From Nitrospira sp. (lineage in GTDB: Bacteria > Nitrospirota > Nitrospiria > Nitrospirales > Nitrospiraceae), in assembly GCA_015904055.1 (NCBI GenBank), contig JABMDE010000087.1:66820-74599 (forward strand): DNA of 7,780 nt, given 5' to 3'. The stretch's first letter is position 1; each line of letters begins with the position of its first letter. The translations under genes and the position numbers were made by a program. Under the pieces are notes generated by a model, which saw only the letters and a list, made by a program, of their open reading frames with translations, had not been told where the DNA came from and did no database searches. Below, one piece after another: positions 1 through 7,609 of this stretch.

Positions 1-234
1 GAACACCACCAACATCGCCGTGAGCACGATCCGCTCGATCCCGCTGTCGGCTTGGGTGGTATACCAGAGCACCACCGCCATGAGCCCCAGACACCATCCG
101 ACATCCCCGATGGCGGCATTCTTCACACGCCGCTGCAATGCCCACAGCCATGCCATGACGATCGCCATGACAAGATAGGCCGTCACGACAAGGGACAAGG
201 GGTCGGATTCAATGATTCCGGTTTCAGATCCCAT
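1..234 (-). CDS. DUF1295-family membrane protein, N-terminal part (runs off the left edge)
   Basis: Only the first 78 residues are present; the reading frame is open to the window edge. The visible part has a short acidic N-terminus, then a hydrophobic helix (LSLVVTAYLVMAIVMAWLWAL), the motif QRRVKNAAIGDVGW, a second hydrophobic stretch (CLGLMAVVLWY), and the start of a third (ERIVLTAMLVVF). The R-x-x-N-A-x-I-x-D-V-x-W block after the first helix is typical of DUF1295 proteins, which are multi-pass inner-membrane proteins related to steroid 5-alpha-reductases and isoprenylcysteine methyltransferases. The substrate is unknown. Two consecutive ATGs (237 and 234) are possible starts. I chose 234 because the AAAGGA at 246-241 is then 6 nt away, against 3 nt for 237. 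The gene begins 30 bp after the SDR gene on the same strand, so the two are probably co-transcribed. The family call is made from the N-terminal motif alone; the C-terminal catalytic-like region is not in view. Confidence 0.75.
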   Translation of the reverse strand, partial: MGSETGIIESDPLSLVVTAYLVMAIVMAWLWALQRRVKNAAIGDVGWCLGLMAVVLWYTTQADSGIERIVLTAMLVVF

Positions 235-240
235 CATGCA

Positions 241-246
241 TCCTTT
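241..246 (-). promoter_or_regulatory. Shine-Dalgarno of the DUF1295 gene
   Basis: The minus strand reads AAAGGA at 246-241, followed by TGC and then two ATG codons in tandem (237 and 234). The spacing of 6 nt to the second ATG favours 234 as the main start. The site sits in the 30-bp gap behind the SDR stop codon, in an A/T-rich stretch with no terminator-like hairpin, which supports translation from a shared mRNA. Confidence 0.6.
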
Positions 247-267
247 GTTCTTATTCTTACTTATCTT

Positions 268-1149
268 TTACGGCACGCCGGGCTCATAGTCCCACAAATC
301 GGTGTCTCGATGCACCCGACCCTCCAGCCAACTGCGAAAGCCTGGAATGGGGAACGACAAGAGGGTCTGGATCTTCTCGCAGTTCAGAGAGAGATCCGCA
401 GGCCGCGGCGCACCGGAATGGGAGTGAGCAGACCCCTCGACAAGCCGGCCTTGCAGTTCTGGATACCAGGGCAACAGCGCCTGTCCGATTTCCCATCGTG
501 ACAACTGTTCCCGACCACCAAGATGATAGAGGCCCGGCACGGCCTTACCGACTACTTCCCAGACTGCTCGCGCAATCGCACCGGCCGGAAGGGGGCAGCG
601 GAATTCGTCCGCGTACAGCGTCAGGCTCTTGCCGGACTTGGCCGCCCGGCACATGTCTTCGACAAAACTTCGATCCCTCTGATGCGACGTTCCGGCTGTC
701 AGCACAATCCGCAGCACCGTGTGGAGGGGATTCTCCAAAACAAGCCGTTCCGCTGCCAGTTTGGTCTTGCCGTAGACATTGATGGGATTCGGAGTGTCTT
801 CTTCCCGATACCAGCCCTGCAGACCGTCGAAGACTTCGCCACTTGATAGAAAGATAAACGGGATATCGTTGGAGAGTCGAGCCAGCTGAGCTGTTGCGTC
901 CACGTTGATGCAACGGGCCAGTTCAGGCTGCTGCTCACAATCCTTTGTGCGGCTCAGGGCCGCGCAGTGAATGACGACGTGAGGGTCGATCCGCTGCCAG
1001 ATCCGCTCGACAGCAGCCTGATCCGTAAGGTCAAGATCGGCACGAGTGAGCCCGTGAACCTCCCAGCCTGGCGCCCATCGAACAGCGGACTTCATCACAT
1101 ACTGCCCGATCAGTCCCGCTGCTCCCGTCACAACCACACGCGGCGTCAT
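268..1149 (-). CDS. RmlD-like SDR family NAD(P)-dependent sugar-nucleotide reductase/epimerase
   Basis: This 293-residue protein is an extended/atypical SDR of the RmlD (dTDP-4-dehydrorhamnose reductase) type, close to that family's usual length of about 290-300. The Rossmann fold starts at once: VVVTGAAGLIGQ at residues 5-16 gives the TGxxGxxG dinucleotide-binding loop. RADLDLTD (36-43) matches the D-L-T segment of RmlD, and HVVIHCAALS (57-66) the strand-4 region. SSGEVFDG (102-109) supplies the catalytic Ser, and VYGKTK (125-130) the YxxxK pair, Tyr126 and Lys130, so the active site looks intact. Near the C-terminus, PRPADLSLNCEKI (248-260) resembles the RPxxSxLxxxKL block of RmlD. No signal peptide or membrane segment is seen, so it is cytosolic. 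The ATG at 1149 has only a weak GGA upstream, but the fold begins immediately after it. No rmlA, rmlB or rmlC neighbour is present, so the substrate is uncertain and the gene symbol is left blank. It is followed by the DUF1295 gene after 30 bp. Confidence 0.88.
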   Translation of the reverse strand: MTPRVVVTGAAGLIGQYVMKSAVRWAPGWEVHGLTRADLDLTDQAAVERIWQRIDPHVVIHCAALSRTKDCEQQPELARCINVDATAQLARLSNDIPFIFLSSGEVFDGLQGWYREEDTPNPINVYGKTKLAAERLVLENPLHTVLRIVLTAGTSHQRDRSFVEDMCRAAKSGKSLTLYADEFRCPLPAGAIARAVWEVVGKAVPGLYHLGGREQLSRWEIGQALLPWYPELQGRLVEGSAHSHSGAPRPADLSLNCEKIQTLLSFPIPGFRSWLEGRVHRDTDLWDYEPGVP

Positions 1150-1203
1150 GACAGGTCCATGGCGAAACCATTTGTTCGGAGAGTTGGCATTGAGGCAACC
1201 GGT

Positions 1204-1370
1204 TAGCAGGCTACAGAAAAACTCGGTTTAGACATACAACATCCTGGAAATCTCGTCGAATGGTGCGGACGAAGGCCGCAGCGAGCGAAGAGGCGAGGCG
1301 TACGCTTCGGTACGTTGAGCCTCTGAGCGATGCGAGAACGCCGCTGGCGGACTTTTTCAGCATCCTGCTA
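1204..1370. mobile_element. MITE-like fold-back element with terminal inverted repeats
   Basis: The two ends match as inverted repeats. The left end (1204-1221) reads TAGCAGG, five bases, GAAAAA. The right end, on the opposite strand (1370-1353), reads TAGCAGG, five bases, GAAAAA with identical spacing. I count 15 of 18 positions identical, and the match continues weakly for about five more bases. The end dinucleotide TA is consistent with a TA target duplication of the IS630/Tc1 kind. Alternatively, GGT lies just outside both ends (1201-1203 and 1371-1373) and could be a 3-bp duplication. The interior is GC-rich and folds into an imperfect hairpin (1289-1324). No transposase is encoded, so it would be non-autonomous. 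Its left end is 54 bp from the SDR start, and it lies 200 bp past the kinase stop. A REP/BIME-like structural repeat is the main alternative. From memory, unchecked, similar intergenic sequence recurs in Nitrospira genomes. Confidence 0.6.
1289..1324. repeat. Internal hairpin of the fold-back element
   Basis: AGAGGC (1289-1294) pairs with GCCTCT (1319-1324), and CGTAC (1299-1303) pairs with GTACG (1310-1314). A 4x4 internal mismatch (1295-1298 against 1315-1318, partly G-U compatible in RNA) separates the two stems, and the 6-base loop is GCTTCG. Pairing continues loosely outward through the flanking GCGAGCGA-type sequence. In a transcript running from the kinase toward the SDR gene, this would form a stable structure that could stall polymerase or protect the 3' end of the kinase mRNA. 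It has no adjoining U-tract, so it is not a classic intrinsic terminator. Confidence 0.6.
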
Positions 1371-1570
1371 GGTGAGTGGATCACTGCCTGCAGGCACCGA
1401 TAATGTCCCATCGAAGCGTGCAGGCTTACATTGCGGGGAGATTCTACGACTTCAGAACGTCGGTTGGAAGAGGTCACACCGTCAAACAGGAACGGTTACA
1501 AGTACGCAGACTGGTCACCTGGTTGTGGTTGCAAAGATAGGCGCACGGCCTCCTCGCAAACCCTTCACGA
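1371..1570. other. Non-coding spacer between kinase stop and fold-back element
   Basis: I see no supported gene, RNA or terminator in these 200 bases. An open frame on the minus strand runs from here into the element (1477 down to 1211), but it lacks a recognisable ribosome binding site, and its C-terminal half is simply the translated repeat. Together with the element and the 54 bp before the SDR gene, the gap between kinase and SDR is 421 bp. That is long enough to give the SDR gene its own promoter, although I could not pick out a convincing -35/-10 pair. Confidence 0.5.
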
Positions 1571-4500
1571 CTAGGCGGCTCGTGATTCCGATTCCGGGAG
1601 AGCCGCCTCGCCCGGCATCCAGCGAGTCAAGGTTTCAGCAAGGGCTTTACTGGCCACCGGCTTGCTGATGAAGTCGTCCATCCCCGCCTTCAGACACTGC
1701 TCACGGTCCTCCTGCATCGCGTTGGCCGTCATAGCAATGATCGGCGTCCGTTTCCCCCCGCCTTCTCGGCGGCGAATGGCAGTGGTGGCTTGGAATCCAT
1801 CCATCACCGGCATCTGGCAGTCCATCAGCACCAGGGCATACGGGATCCGTTCCAGCGCGTCAACGGCCTCACGTCCATTCCCGGCAATATCCACCCGATA
1901 GCCGAGTTTTTCGATCATCTTCACCGCCACTTTTTGGTTGATGGGATTATCTTCCGCGACAAGGATGCGCCCGCGCGACTGCGCCTGCGCTTCCGACAGG
2001 CTGTGGCGGGTAATCAGCGGTGCAGGAGAGTGCGCTGTGCCCGAGACCGTAGGAGATGAATTTGCCAAGACAAGACCGAGGCATTCATACAACTGCACTT
2101 GCCGGATCGGTTTCGTCAAGTAGGCGGCGATCCCGGCATCTTGCGCCGCTTTGGCGTCCCCCCGCCGGCCCAACGCGGTGAGGAGGATCAAGCGGGTGGC
2201 ACTGAGCGGCGCGTCCGCTTTAATCCGGCGGGCCAACTCCAGACCGTCCATGTCTGGCATCTGCAAGTCCAAAATCGCCAGGTCAAACGGCGCACCCCGC
2301 TCCGCAGCTGTCCGCAGCACGTCCAACGCCTGGGCCCCGCCTTCGGCACTTTCGTAGGCCAGGCCTTTCGCGCGCAGCTGAGACTCCAGGGTCTTCCGAT
2401 TCATCGCATAATCGTCGACGATGAGTGTGCGGCTGCCTGAGAGGCTGGCCGAAATCGGCGCGGCGTGACGCACCTCGTCGAGTTGGACCTCGCACCGGAC
2501 AGTGAACCAGAAGGTGCTGCCCGCTCCGTCCCCCCTGCTCGTGACCCCGATCTGACCGCCCATCAACTCCACCAGCTTCTTGCAGATGGCCAAGCCCAAG
2601 CCGGTCCCGCCGAACTTGCGCGTCGTTGACCCATCGGCTTGCGTGAAGGGCTGAAAGAGTTTTGCCTGCTGCTCCGGCGTCAGTCCGATCCCGCTATCCG
2701 TCACCTCGAACTTCACGAGGAGATCCTTTGATGCTCCGGTCTTCTCGTCGGTCGCCAGGCTGACCGTGAGGACGACATCACCCCGTTCGGTAAACTTGAT
2801 CGCGTTGCCGAGGAGATTCACCAGAACCTGGCGCAGACGGCCGGGGTCGCCACGGAGCCCGGTCGGCACGTCGGACTGTACCAGGCACGCGAGTTCGAGC
2901 CCCTTGGTATAGGCGCGCTCGGCGACCAGCGCGAGAGTGTCTTCAATCGTCGTCCGCACATCAAACCCGAGACGCTCGAGACTCAGTTTGCCCGCTTCGA
3001 TCTTGGAGAAGTCTAAAATGTCGTTGATGATGTCCAGCAGGTGCTCGCCGGACCGGCGCACCATGTCGGCATATTCTTTCTGTTCGTCGGAGAGCGCCGT
3101 ATCGAGCAGCAGCCCGGTCATGCCGATGATCCCGTTCATCGGCGTCCGAATCTCATGGCTCATCGTGGCTAGGAATTCGGATTTGATCTTTGCGGCACCC
3201 AGGGCTTTGTCGCGCGCCTCCTCCAGCTCATGATTCTTCGTTTCCAGTTCCTGCGCGGCGTGCGCCAGGGCGGCATCGGCCTGGCGGCGTTCCGTGATAT
3301 CGGTCATCGCGCCCATCATGCAGGCCGGCCGGCCGGCCCCATCCCACCGTGTCACCTTCCCGCGCATGGCAAACCATTTCCACTCCCCTGACTGATGGCG
3401 CACACGATGCTCGATGACAAACCCGGCCATTCTCCCTTCCAGGTGATCGTTCAGCGCTTGGTCAACCCACGGACTATCCTCCGGATGCACGCGGGTTTTC
3501 CAATCGGAGAGATTATTGAACGCCCTCTCCTCCTGCTCGAGACCGAGGAGCCTGATCCAACTCGGACTGTAGTAGGCCTGTCCGGTGATCAGGTCCCAGT
3601 CCCACAACCCATCGGTTGCAATCTCGATGGTGAGCCGGAGCCGGTTCTCGCTGGCCTTGAGGGCCTCCTCGGCCTGCTTGCGCGCCGTGATGTCGCGCAC
3701 GATGGCGACGAGATAATCCCGATCGTGGCGTAGCAATTGTGCATTGATTTCAACGGGGAACGTCGTGCCGTCTTTGCGTTGATGCAGGCTCTCGATGCAC
3801 AAGGGAACGTCAGTCTCTCGCAAGCGCTGCATGTTTTCGTGAAAGACCGGTTGCGTAACCAGCGGATCGATCTCCGGTACAGTCAACGCCAACAATTCAC
3901 TGCGCGTATAGCCAATGCTCTCATACGACTGCCGATTGCCGTCCAGAAACCGTCCACTGGTGGGCTCGATCATCTCGATGGAATCGGTCACCCGATCCAG
4001 CAAGGCCCGAAACAGATTCTGTTCCTCTTCGGCCTGTTTCCGCGCCGTAATGTCCGTGATAATCCCACCCGTCGCATAAATGCGTCCTGTGCGATCGCGC
4101 ACCGGGAATTTCAGGACAAGATTCGTACGCACATTGCCACTATCGGACGTGGACTCCTCAAATTCAATGCTGTTCCCTGTTTGGAGTACTTGGCGGTCGT
4201 TGGCATGAAACTGCTCGGCCGCTTCACGCGGGAACAAGTCCGCATCCGTTTTGCCAATAATATGCTCTCGATCGCTCTGGCACAGCTGCTCGAAGCACTG
4301 ATTCGTGAAGAAATAGCGTCCCTCCGTCGTTTTCATAAACATGGCGCTTGGCGCATGGTCGAGGAACGTCCGAAACCGCTCCTCGCTGTCGCGCAAGGAA
4401 TCTTCCATCTGCTTGCGCTCGGTAATATCGCGGACGAACACACAGTGAAATTCCTGTCCTTCATAGGCGAGGAAACTGACTCGAATGTCGATTGGGACGA

Positions 4501-7216
4501 GCCGCCCATCCCTGGTGCGGTGCTTGGTTTCGATCGACATGATCTTGTTTCGCCGGGTCTCCTCCCAGAAGCCTGCCCACATGGAAGCGGGAAAGTCCGG
4601 ATTGAGGTCGTGGACCGTCATGCCGAGGAGCTCTTCTCTTGAGTAACCCACCATGAGACTCGCGGCCCCATTCGCGTAGAGGATCTTGGCGTGAGGATCA
4701 ATCCAGTAGATGGCATCCACCGCCTGTTCCATAGCGAACTGGGTTTGACGCAACCGCCCCTCCGCCCGCTCGCGTGCGTAGAACTGGCTCAGCTGGTCAG
4801 CAACGGCTTGGAAGGTCCTCAGAAACCCGAGGTCCTCCGGCATGACTTCATGATGAAAAAACTCCAGTACCGCATAGACGCGGCCGGCCAGTTTGACGGG
4901 AAAGGCGGCAGCCGTGTGCAATCCCGCTTGTTCGGCCAAGGCCGCCCGCGGAAAGTTCTGGTCACGGGTCACGTCTGCAATCCATACCGGCTTGGCGTCT
5001 GCCCAAACCCGACCCGGCAGGCCGACGCCGCAGAGAAAGGTGATCTCTTGGCTTGCGGCGCCATAGGTTTCCAAGGCCGCCCCCGGTACGGCCCAAATCG
5101 AGTGGCATCGCACCTTTTTGGCTGACTCATCGACCATCCACAGCAGCCCCTCATCCCATCCCAAGGCTTCGCAAACCGGTTGTAGGATTGCGGCGATCGC
5201 GCCGTCCAATCCTGATGCGCTAGCCAACACGTTGGCCACCTCATGCTGGAGATTCAACCGCCGCTCAGCCTGCTTCCGAGCCGTGATGTCCTCCAAGATA
5301 CCGCGCAGCTTGATGGCACGTCCGTTCTCAATAACCACGGACACGATATCCCGAACCCAGACAGTGCGACCGTCTACAGCCAGCATGCGGTATTCAAAGG
5401 TGTGCGCACGATGCTTGCCGACCTCCTCCAGACAGTACTGCGGCGCCCAGCTCCGGTCGTCGGGATGCATGTGATCCACCCAGAACGTCGGTGAGGAGAG
5501 CCATCGTTCGGCTGAATAGCCGAGCATGTCCTCGACTTGTGAGCTTACAAATGTAAACTGTGCCGTTGCAGCATCGGCTTCCCACACAACCCCGTTGATC
5601 GAATTGACCAGATCTTTATACTGCCGCACGTTTTGCTCAAGGACTTGTTCGGCCTGCTTCCGTTCCGTGATGTCACGCCCCTCGGGGATCAAGAGGATGA
5701 CCTCGCCGCGTTCGTTCCGAACGGGTTTGAGCGAAAAATCGACATGCGCCGGTGCTCCGGTGGGGGAAGGGTGGGTGGCCTCAAACCGGACCATGGCCCC
5801 GCCGGCAGCGTCCTGGACCGCCGCACGCAAACGGGCTTGCAATTCCGGCGAGTGTGACCACCAGGGCGTGTCCCAGAACAATTGTCCGAGCACATCTTCT
5901 TCTCGAATACCAGCAAACTGCAATGCCGACCGGTTGGCTTCGATCAGCGTACCGTCGGTTTTCATCAAGCCAATGAATTGGAATGTCTGATCAAAAATGG
6001 CCCGAAAGCGATCTTCACTCGCCCGCAGTGCAAGTTCCGTCTGTTTTCTGGCCGTGATGTCGGTGTGTGAGCCAAGTAGGCGCACGCGCCGACCATCGGC
6101 TTCCGCCACAAATGATGCCCGCGCCTCGATCCAGCGGTACGTCCCGTCCTTGTGCCGGAGCCGGAATTCCTGCTGATAGTCGCCTTCTGGCTGATCCAAA
6201 TAGGCCCGCACATAGGCGATCGCCCCGGCATGATCCTCGGGGTGGAGGCGCTGCTCCCAGGTGTCAAAGGTGTCCGGCAGCTCCGCGTCCTCGTATCCAA
6301 GCTGACGCTTCCACTCGCACGAGAAGAACACCGCGTTGGTCTCCGTATTCCAATCCCACAAGCCCGTATTAGACGCCTTGAGCGTCTGCCGGAGTTTCTC
6401 CTCGGAGGACCGTAACAATGCCTCTGCTCGCTTGCGTTGGGTGATGTCATGGGTCACGGCAAGATGCTCGGTGTCGCCAGTGACTGGATTCAGGAACGGA
6501 ACCGCGTAGGTTTCCATCCATCGCCTCGTCCCGCGCCCCCCTTGAATCTCGAACTGAAGCGTTCGTGACGCTCCCTTGATCACCGCCCGGTGCATGTCGA
6601 TGAATGAAGTCCGGTGCTCAGGCACGACCACATCAAACACAGAGCGTCCGATCGCGCCCTCCTCATCCAGCTCAATCATGTGAAGCCCGGCCGGGTTCAT
6701 GTGCAGCAGAGTCCCATCCGCTGCCACGCGCTTGGTACAGCCAGGGCCTGATTCCAGCATGAATGAAAGAAGTGTTTCCCGTCTGAGTCGCTCTTCTTCC
6801 TGTTTGCGCTCCGTAATGTCGGCATGGGTGCCGAGGACACGGAGGGGTTTGCCGTCCAGCCCCCGCGACATGATCTTGCCTCGGGCAAGCACCCAATTGT
6901 AGGACCCGTCTTTGCCTCGTATCCGGTGTTCATTGGCAAATATCTGAATGTCGCCTTGAATATATCGCTGGAAATCAGCCATGACCCGCGAGCGCTCATC
7001 CGGATGGACGAGGGATGACCATCCATCCAGGCTGCCGCCGGCTTCATCCTGCGCATAACCGAAGATGTCCTTCCATCCGTTGGAGATGAGAATCCTGTTC
7101 GTGGCAGCATCCCACTCCCACAGACCAATGCCGCTGCCTTCAAGAACGGCGGCCCAGTCTGCTTCGCTGATGCGTAAGGCGCATGCCTCTGATCTGTCAG
7201 GTTGCCGATCGGTCAC
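1571..7216 (-). CDS. Giant soluble hybrid sensor histidine kinase: 9 PAS, GAF, HisKA, HATPase_c, 2 receivers
   Basis: 1881 residues, numbered from GTG 7216. PAS/PAC modules lie at about 16-137, 144-262, 272-392, 400-522 and 530-651. A GAF domain follows (656-814), then four more PAS/PAC (822-937, 942-1062, 1063-1183, 1188-1314), each closing in a D-I-T-x-R motif. A Glu/Ala-rich helix (1314-1344) leads into HisKA (1344-1412) with His1354 in SHEIRTP. HATPase_c (about 1456-1576) has N-box Asn1467/Asn1471, DSGIG at 1507-1511 and GGTGLGL at 1536-1542. Receiver 1 (1596-1717) has Asp1601/1602, phosphoacceptor Asp1650, Thr1680 and Lys1702. Receiver 2 (1750-1871) has Glu1755/Asp1756, Asp1799, Thr1830 and Lys1852. 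All catalytic residues look intact. There is no membrane segment, signal peptide or Hpt domain, so it is probably cytoplasmic and passes phosphate to a separate Hpt protein. No LOV cysteine motif or phytochrome-type chromophore site was found, and the ligands are unknown. GTG 7216 was chosen for its GGAGG; GTG 7264 in the same frame would add 16 residues. No output regulator adjoins it. Confidence 0.95.
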   Translation of the reverse strand: MTDRQPDRSEACALRISEADWAAVLEGSGIGLWEWDAATNRILISNGWKDIFGYAQDEAGGSLDGWSSLVHPDERSRVMADFQRYIQGDIQIFANEHRIRGKDGSYNWVLARGKIMSRGLDGKPLRVLGTHADITERKQEEERLRRETLLSFMLESGPGCTKRVAADGTLLHMNPAGLHMIELDEEGAIGRSVFDVVVPEHRTSFIDMHRAVIKGASRTLQFEIQGGRGTRRWMETYAVPFLNPVTGDTEHLAVTHDITQRKRAEALLRSSEEKLRQTLKASNTGLWDWNTETNAVFFSCEWKRQLGYEDAELPDTFDTWEQRLHPEDHAGAIAYVRAYLDQPEGDYQQEFRLRHKDGTYRWIEARASFVAEADGRRVRLLGSHTDITARKQTELALRASEDRFRAIFDQTFQFIGLMKTDGTLIEANRSALQFAGIREEDVLGQLFWDTPWWSHSPELQARLRAAVQDAAGGAMVRFEATHPSPTGAPAHVDFSLKPVRNERGEVILLIPEGRDITERKQAEQVLEQNVRQYKDLVNSINGVVWEADAATAQFTFVSSQVEDMLGYSAERWLSSPTFWVDHMHPDDRSWAPQYCLEEVGKHRAHTFEYRMLAVDGRTVWVRDIVSVVIENGRAIKLRGILEDITARKQAERRLNLQHEVANVLASASGLDGAIAAILQPVCEALGWDEGLLWMVDESAKKVRCHSIWAVPGAALETYGAASQEITFLCGVGLPGRVWADAKPVWIADVTRDQNFPRAALAEQAGLHTAAAFPVKLAGRVYAVLEFFHHEVMPEDLGFLRTFQAVADQLSQFYARERAEGRLRQTQFAMEQAVDAIYWIDPHAKILYANGAASLMVGYSREELLGMTVHDLNPDFPASMWAGFWEETRRNKIMSIETKHRTRDGRLVPIDIRVSFLAYEGQEFHCVFVRDITERKQMEDSLRDSEERFRTFLDHAPSAMFMKTTEGRYFFTNQCFEQLCQSDREHIIGKTDADLFPREAAEQFHANDRQVLQTGNSIEFEESTSDSGNVRTNLVLKFPVRDRTGRIYATGGIITDITARKQAEEEQNLFRALLDRVTDSIEMIEPTSGRFLDGNRQSYESIGYTRSELLALTVPEIDPLVTQPVFHENMQRLRETDVPLCIESLHQRKDGTTFPVEINAQLLRHDRDYLVAIVRDITARKQAEEALKASENRLRLTIEIATDGLWDWDLITGQAYYSPSWIRLLGLEQEERAFNNLSDWKTRVHPEDSPWVDQALNDHLEGRMAGFVIEHRVRHQSGEWKWFAMRGKVTRWDGAGRPACMMGAMTDITERRQADAALAHAAQELETKNHELEEARDKALGAAKIKSEFLATMSHEIRTPMNGIIGMTGLLLDTALSDEQKEYADMVRRSGEHLLDIINDILDFSKIEAGKLSLERLGFDVRTTIEDTLALVAERAYTKGLELACLVQSDVPTGLRGDPGRLRQVLVNLLGNAIKFTERGDVVLTVSLATDEKTGASKDLLVKFEVTDSGIGLTPEQQAKLFQPFTQADGSTTRKFGGTGLGLAICKKLVELMGGQIGVTSRGDGAGSTFWFTVRCEVQLDEVRHAAPISASLSGSRTLIVDDYAMNRKTLESQLRAKGLAYESAEGGAQALDVLRTAAERGAPFDLAILDLQMPDMDGLELARRIKADAPLSATRLILLTALGRRGDAKAAQDAGIAAYLTKPIRQVQLYECLGLVLANSSPTVSGTAHSPAPLITRHSLSEAQAQSRGRILVAEDNPINQKVAVKMIEKLGYRVDIAGNGREAVDALERIPYALVLMDCQMPVMDGFQATTAIRRREGGGKRTPIIAMTANAMQEDREQCLKAGMDDFISKPVASKALAETLTRWMPGEAALPESESRAA
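3276..6820 (-). repeat. Nine recurring PAC-linker blocks (DIT[A/E/Q]R[K/R][Q/R]) inside the kinase gene
   Basis: The motif D-I-T-x-R-K-Q-x-E closes every PAS module. Its Asp codons begin, on the minus strand, at 6820, 6448, 6061, 5674, 5290, 4429, 4054, 3694 and 3301. The spacings are 372, 387, 387, 384, 861, 375, 360 and 393 bp; the 861 interval is one PAS plus the inserted GAF. The DNA is also similar at these sites: gccgtgatgtc or a one- or two-base variant recurs on the plus strand. This is protein-module repetition, not an array of identical DNA repeats, because the segments between the motifs have diverged strongly. Short matches of this kind could still support recombination that adds or removes whole PAS units in frame. 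Confidence 0.8.
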
Positions 7217-7416
7217 GCTGCCTCCGTATTCGGCAAACTGGCTGTCTCGTACAGCACACTCCACGCCACAGGATGATCGATGGAGGCAGGACCTCGCTGT
7301 ATTTGTTGGGATAAGGGGATGATATGCGCCATCACGACAAGAACCTTTTGCGGTTTACAGACATACGCACCCTGTATAGGGACAAGGCTGTTCCTTCTCC
7401 ATGTCTTTTCGGACAT
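7213..7416 (-). CDS. Possible small upstream ORF (67 aa), overlapping the kinase start
   Basis: An ATG-initiated frame runs from 7416 and ends in TGA at 7215-7213, overlapping the kinase start GTG (7216-7214) as GTGA. That arrangement is typical of translationally coupled gene pairs. The protein is basic at the N-terminus (MSEKTWRRN) and has a hydrophobic middle ([12 protein letters not shown]). I recognise no family, and it is too short and irregular to call a membrane helix. No good Shine-Dalgarno precedes ATG 7416. An inner GTG-ATG pair (at about 7327-7322) is preceded by AAAAGG and would give a peptide of about 39 residues with the same stop. It may be a leader peptide, a coupled small protein, or chance. 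Evidence is limited to position and overlap. Confidence 0.25.
   Translation of the reverse strand: MSEKTWRRNSLVPIQGAYVCKPQKVLVVMAHIIPLSQQIQRGPASIDHPVAWSVLYETASLPNTEAA
7221..7225 (-). promoter_or_regulatory. Shine-Dalgarno deciding the kinase start
   Basis: The minus strand reads GGAGG at 7225-7221, then CAGC, then GTG at 7216. This is a consensus ribosome binding site at slightly short spacing (4 nt). The alternative in-frame GTG at 7264 has no comparable upstream motif. The site lies inside the small upstream ORF, so ribosomes finishing that frame would clear and expose it. Confidence 0.6.
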
Positions 7417-7556
7417 TGTTGAAGATTCTTGATGGGACGAACAGACTATATCGACTACTTGGGCAGAACAGGGGGGAGACAGAGATCATGCGAGGTCAAA
7501 AACCAGGCGGCGTCATCTCAAAGAGACGGTGCGGAAACAAATGGTGTCAGGGGAAA
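7417..7556. other. Intergenic region upstream of the kinase, no confident promoter
   Basis: With the small ORF discounted, the gap between ettA and the kinase spans 7217-7609. This part shows no RNA gene or conserved operator that I can recognise. On the minus strand there is a TATAGT hexamer (7450-7445) at a sensible distance before ATG 7416, but no matching -35 at 16-18 bp. A TTGACC (about 7499-7494) lacks a partner -10. A C-tract of six lies on the minus strand at about 7476-7471. The kinase promoter is most likely somewhere in here, but it is not identifiable by eye. Confidence 0.4.
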
Positions 7557-7600
7557 GCGATTCCACCTCGCGCGATGAACATCGCGCGAGGTGGAATCGC
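7557..7600 (-). terminator. 21-bp perfect inverted repeat, likely ettA terminator
   Basis: The arms 7557-7577 and 7580-7600 are perfect reverse complements of 21 bases, separated by only two bases (AA); in RNA the loop would open to four or more. On the coding strand the hairpin begins 9 nt after the ettA stop codon and is followed by TTTCCCC. The U-run is therefore short, making this a strong stem with a weak tail. It probably terminates or 3'-protects the ettA mRNA and insulates the kinase gene. No T-tract exists on the plus-strand side, so termination in the other direction is less likely. A protein-binding palindrome is the alternative. Confidence 0.65.
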
Positions 7601-7609
7601 AGAAGATCT

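Noticed and set aside
52..501. 149-codon plus-strand ORF over the DUF1295/SDR junction
   Set aside because: It is antisense to two recognisable genes and their gap, is low-complexity (His/Pro/Arg), and has no family resemblance.
1211..1477. 88-codon minus-strand ORF across the fold-back element
   Set aside because: Its C-terminal half is the repeat read as protein, and the start lies in unremarkable flank without a ribosome binding site. It may be annotated as hypothetical in databases, but I see no sign of selection for a protein.
400..2000. Search for a light-sensing LOV or phytochrome site in the kinase sensors
   Set aside because: No GRNCRFLQ-like motif appears in any PAS, and the GAF has the ordinary GVGLPGRVW pattern without a chromophore Cys-His pair.
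3737..4642. 301-codon plus-strand ORF
   Set aside because: It lies wholly antisense to the PAS 6-8 region of the kinase, whose domain motifs are unbroken. It encodes no recognisable motif and is a product of high-GC codon usage.
3276..6820. Recurring short motif considered as CRISPR-like or direct-repeat array
   Set aside because: The spacing is 360-861 bp and the copies encode the PAC-linker motif in frame; the repetition is explained by protein domains.
7445..7450. TATAGT as a -10 box for the kinase transcript
   Set aside because: No -35-like hexamer is present 16-18 bp upstream, and no extended -10 TG precedes it; too weak to annotate as a promoter.
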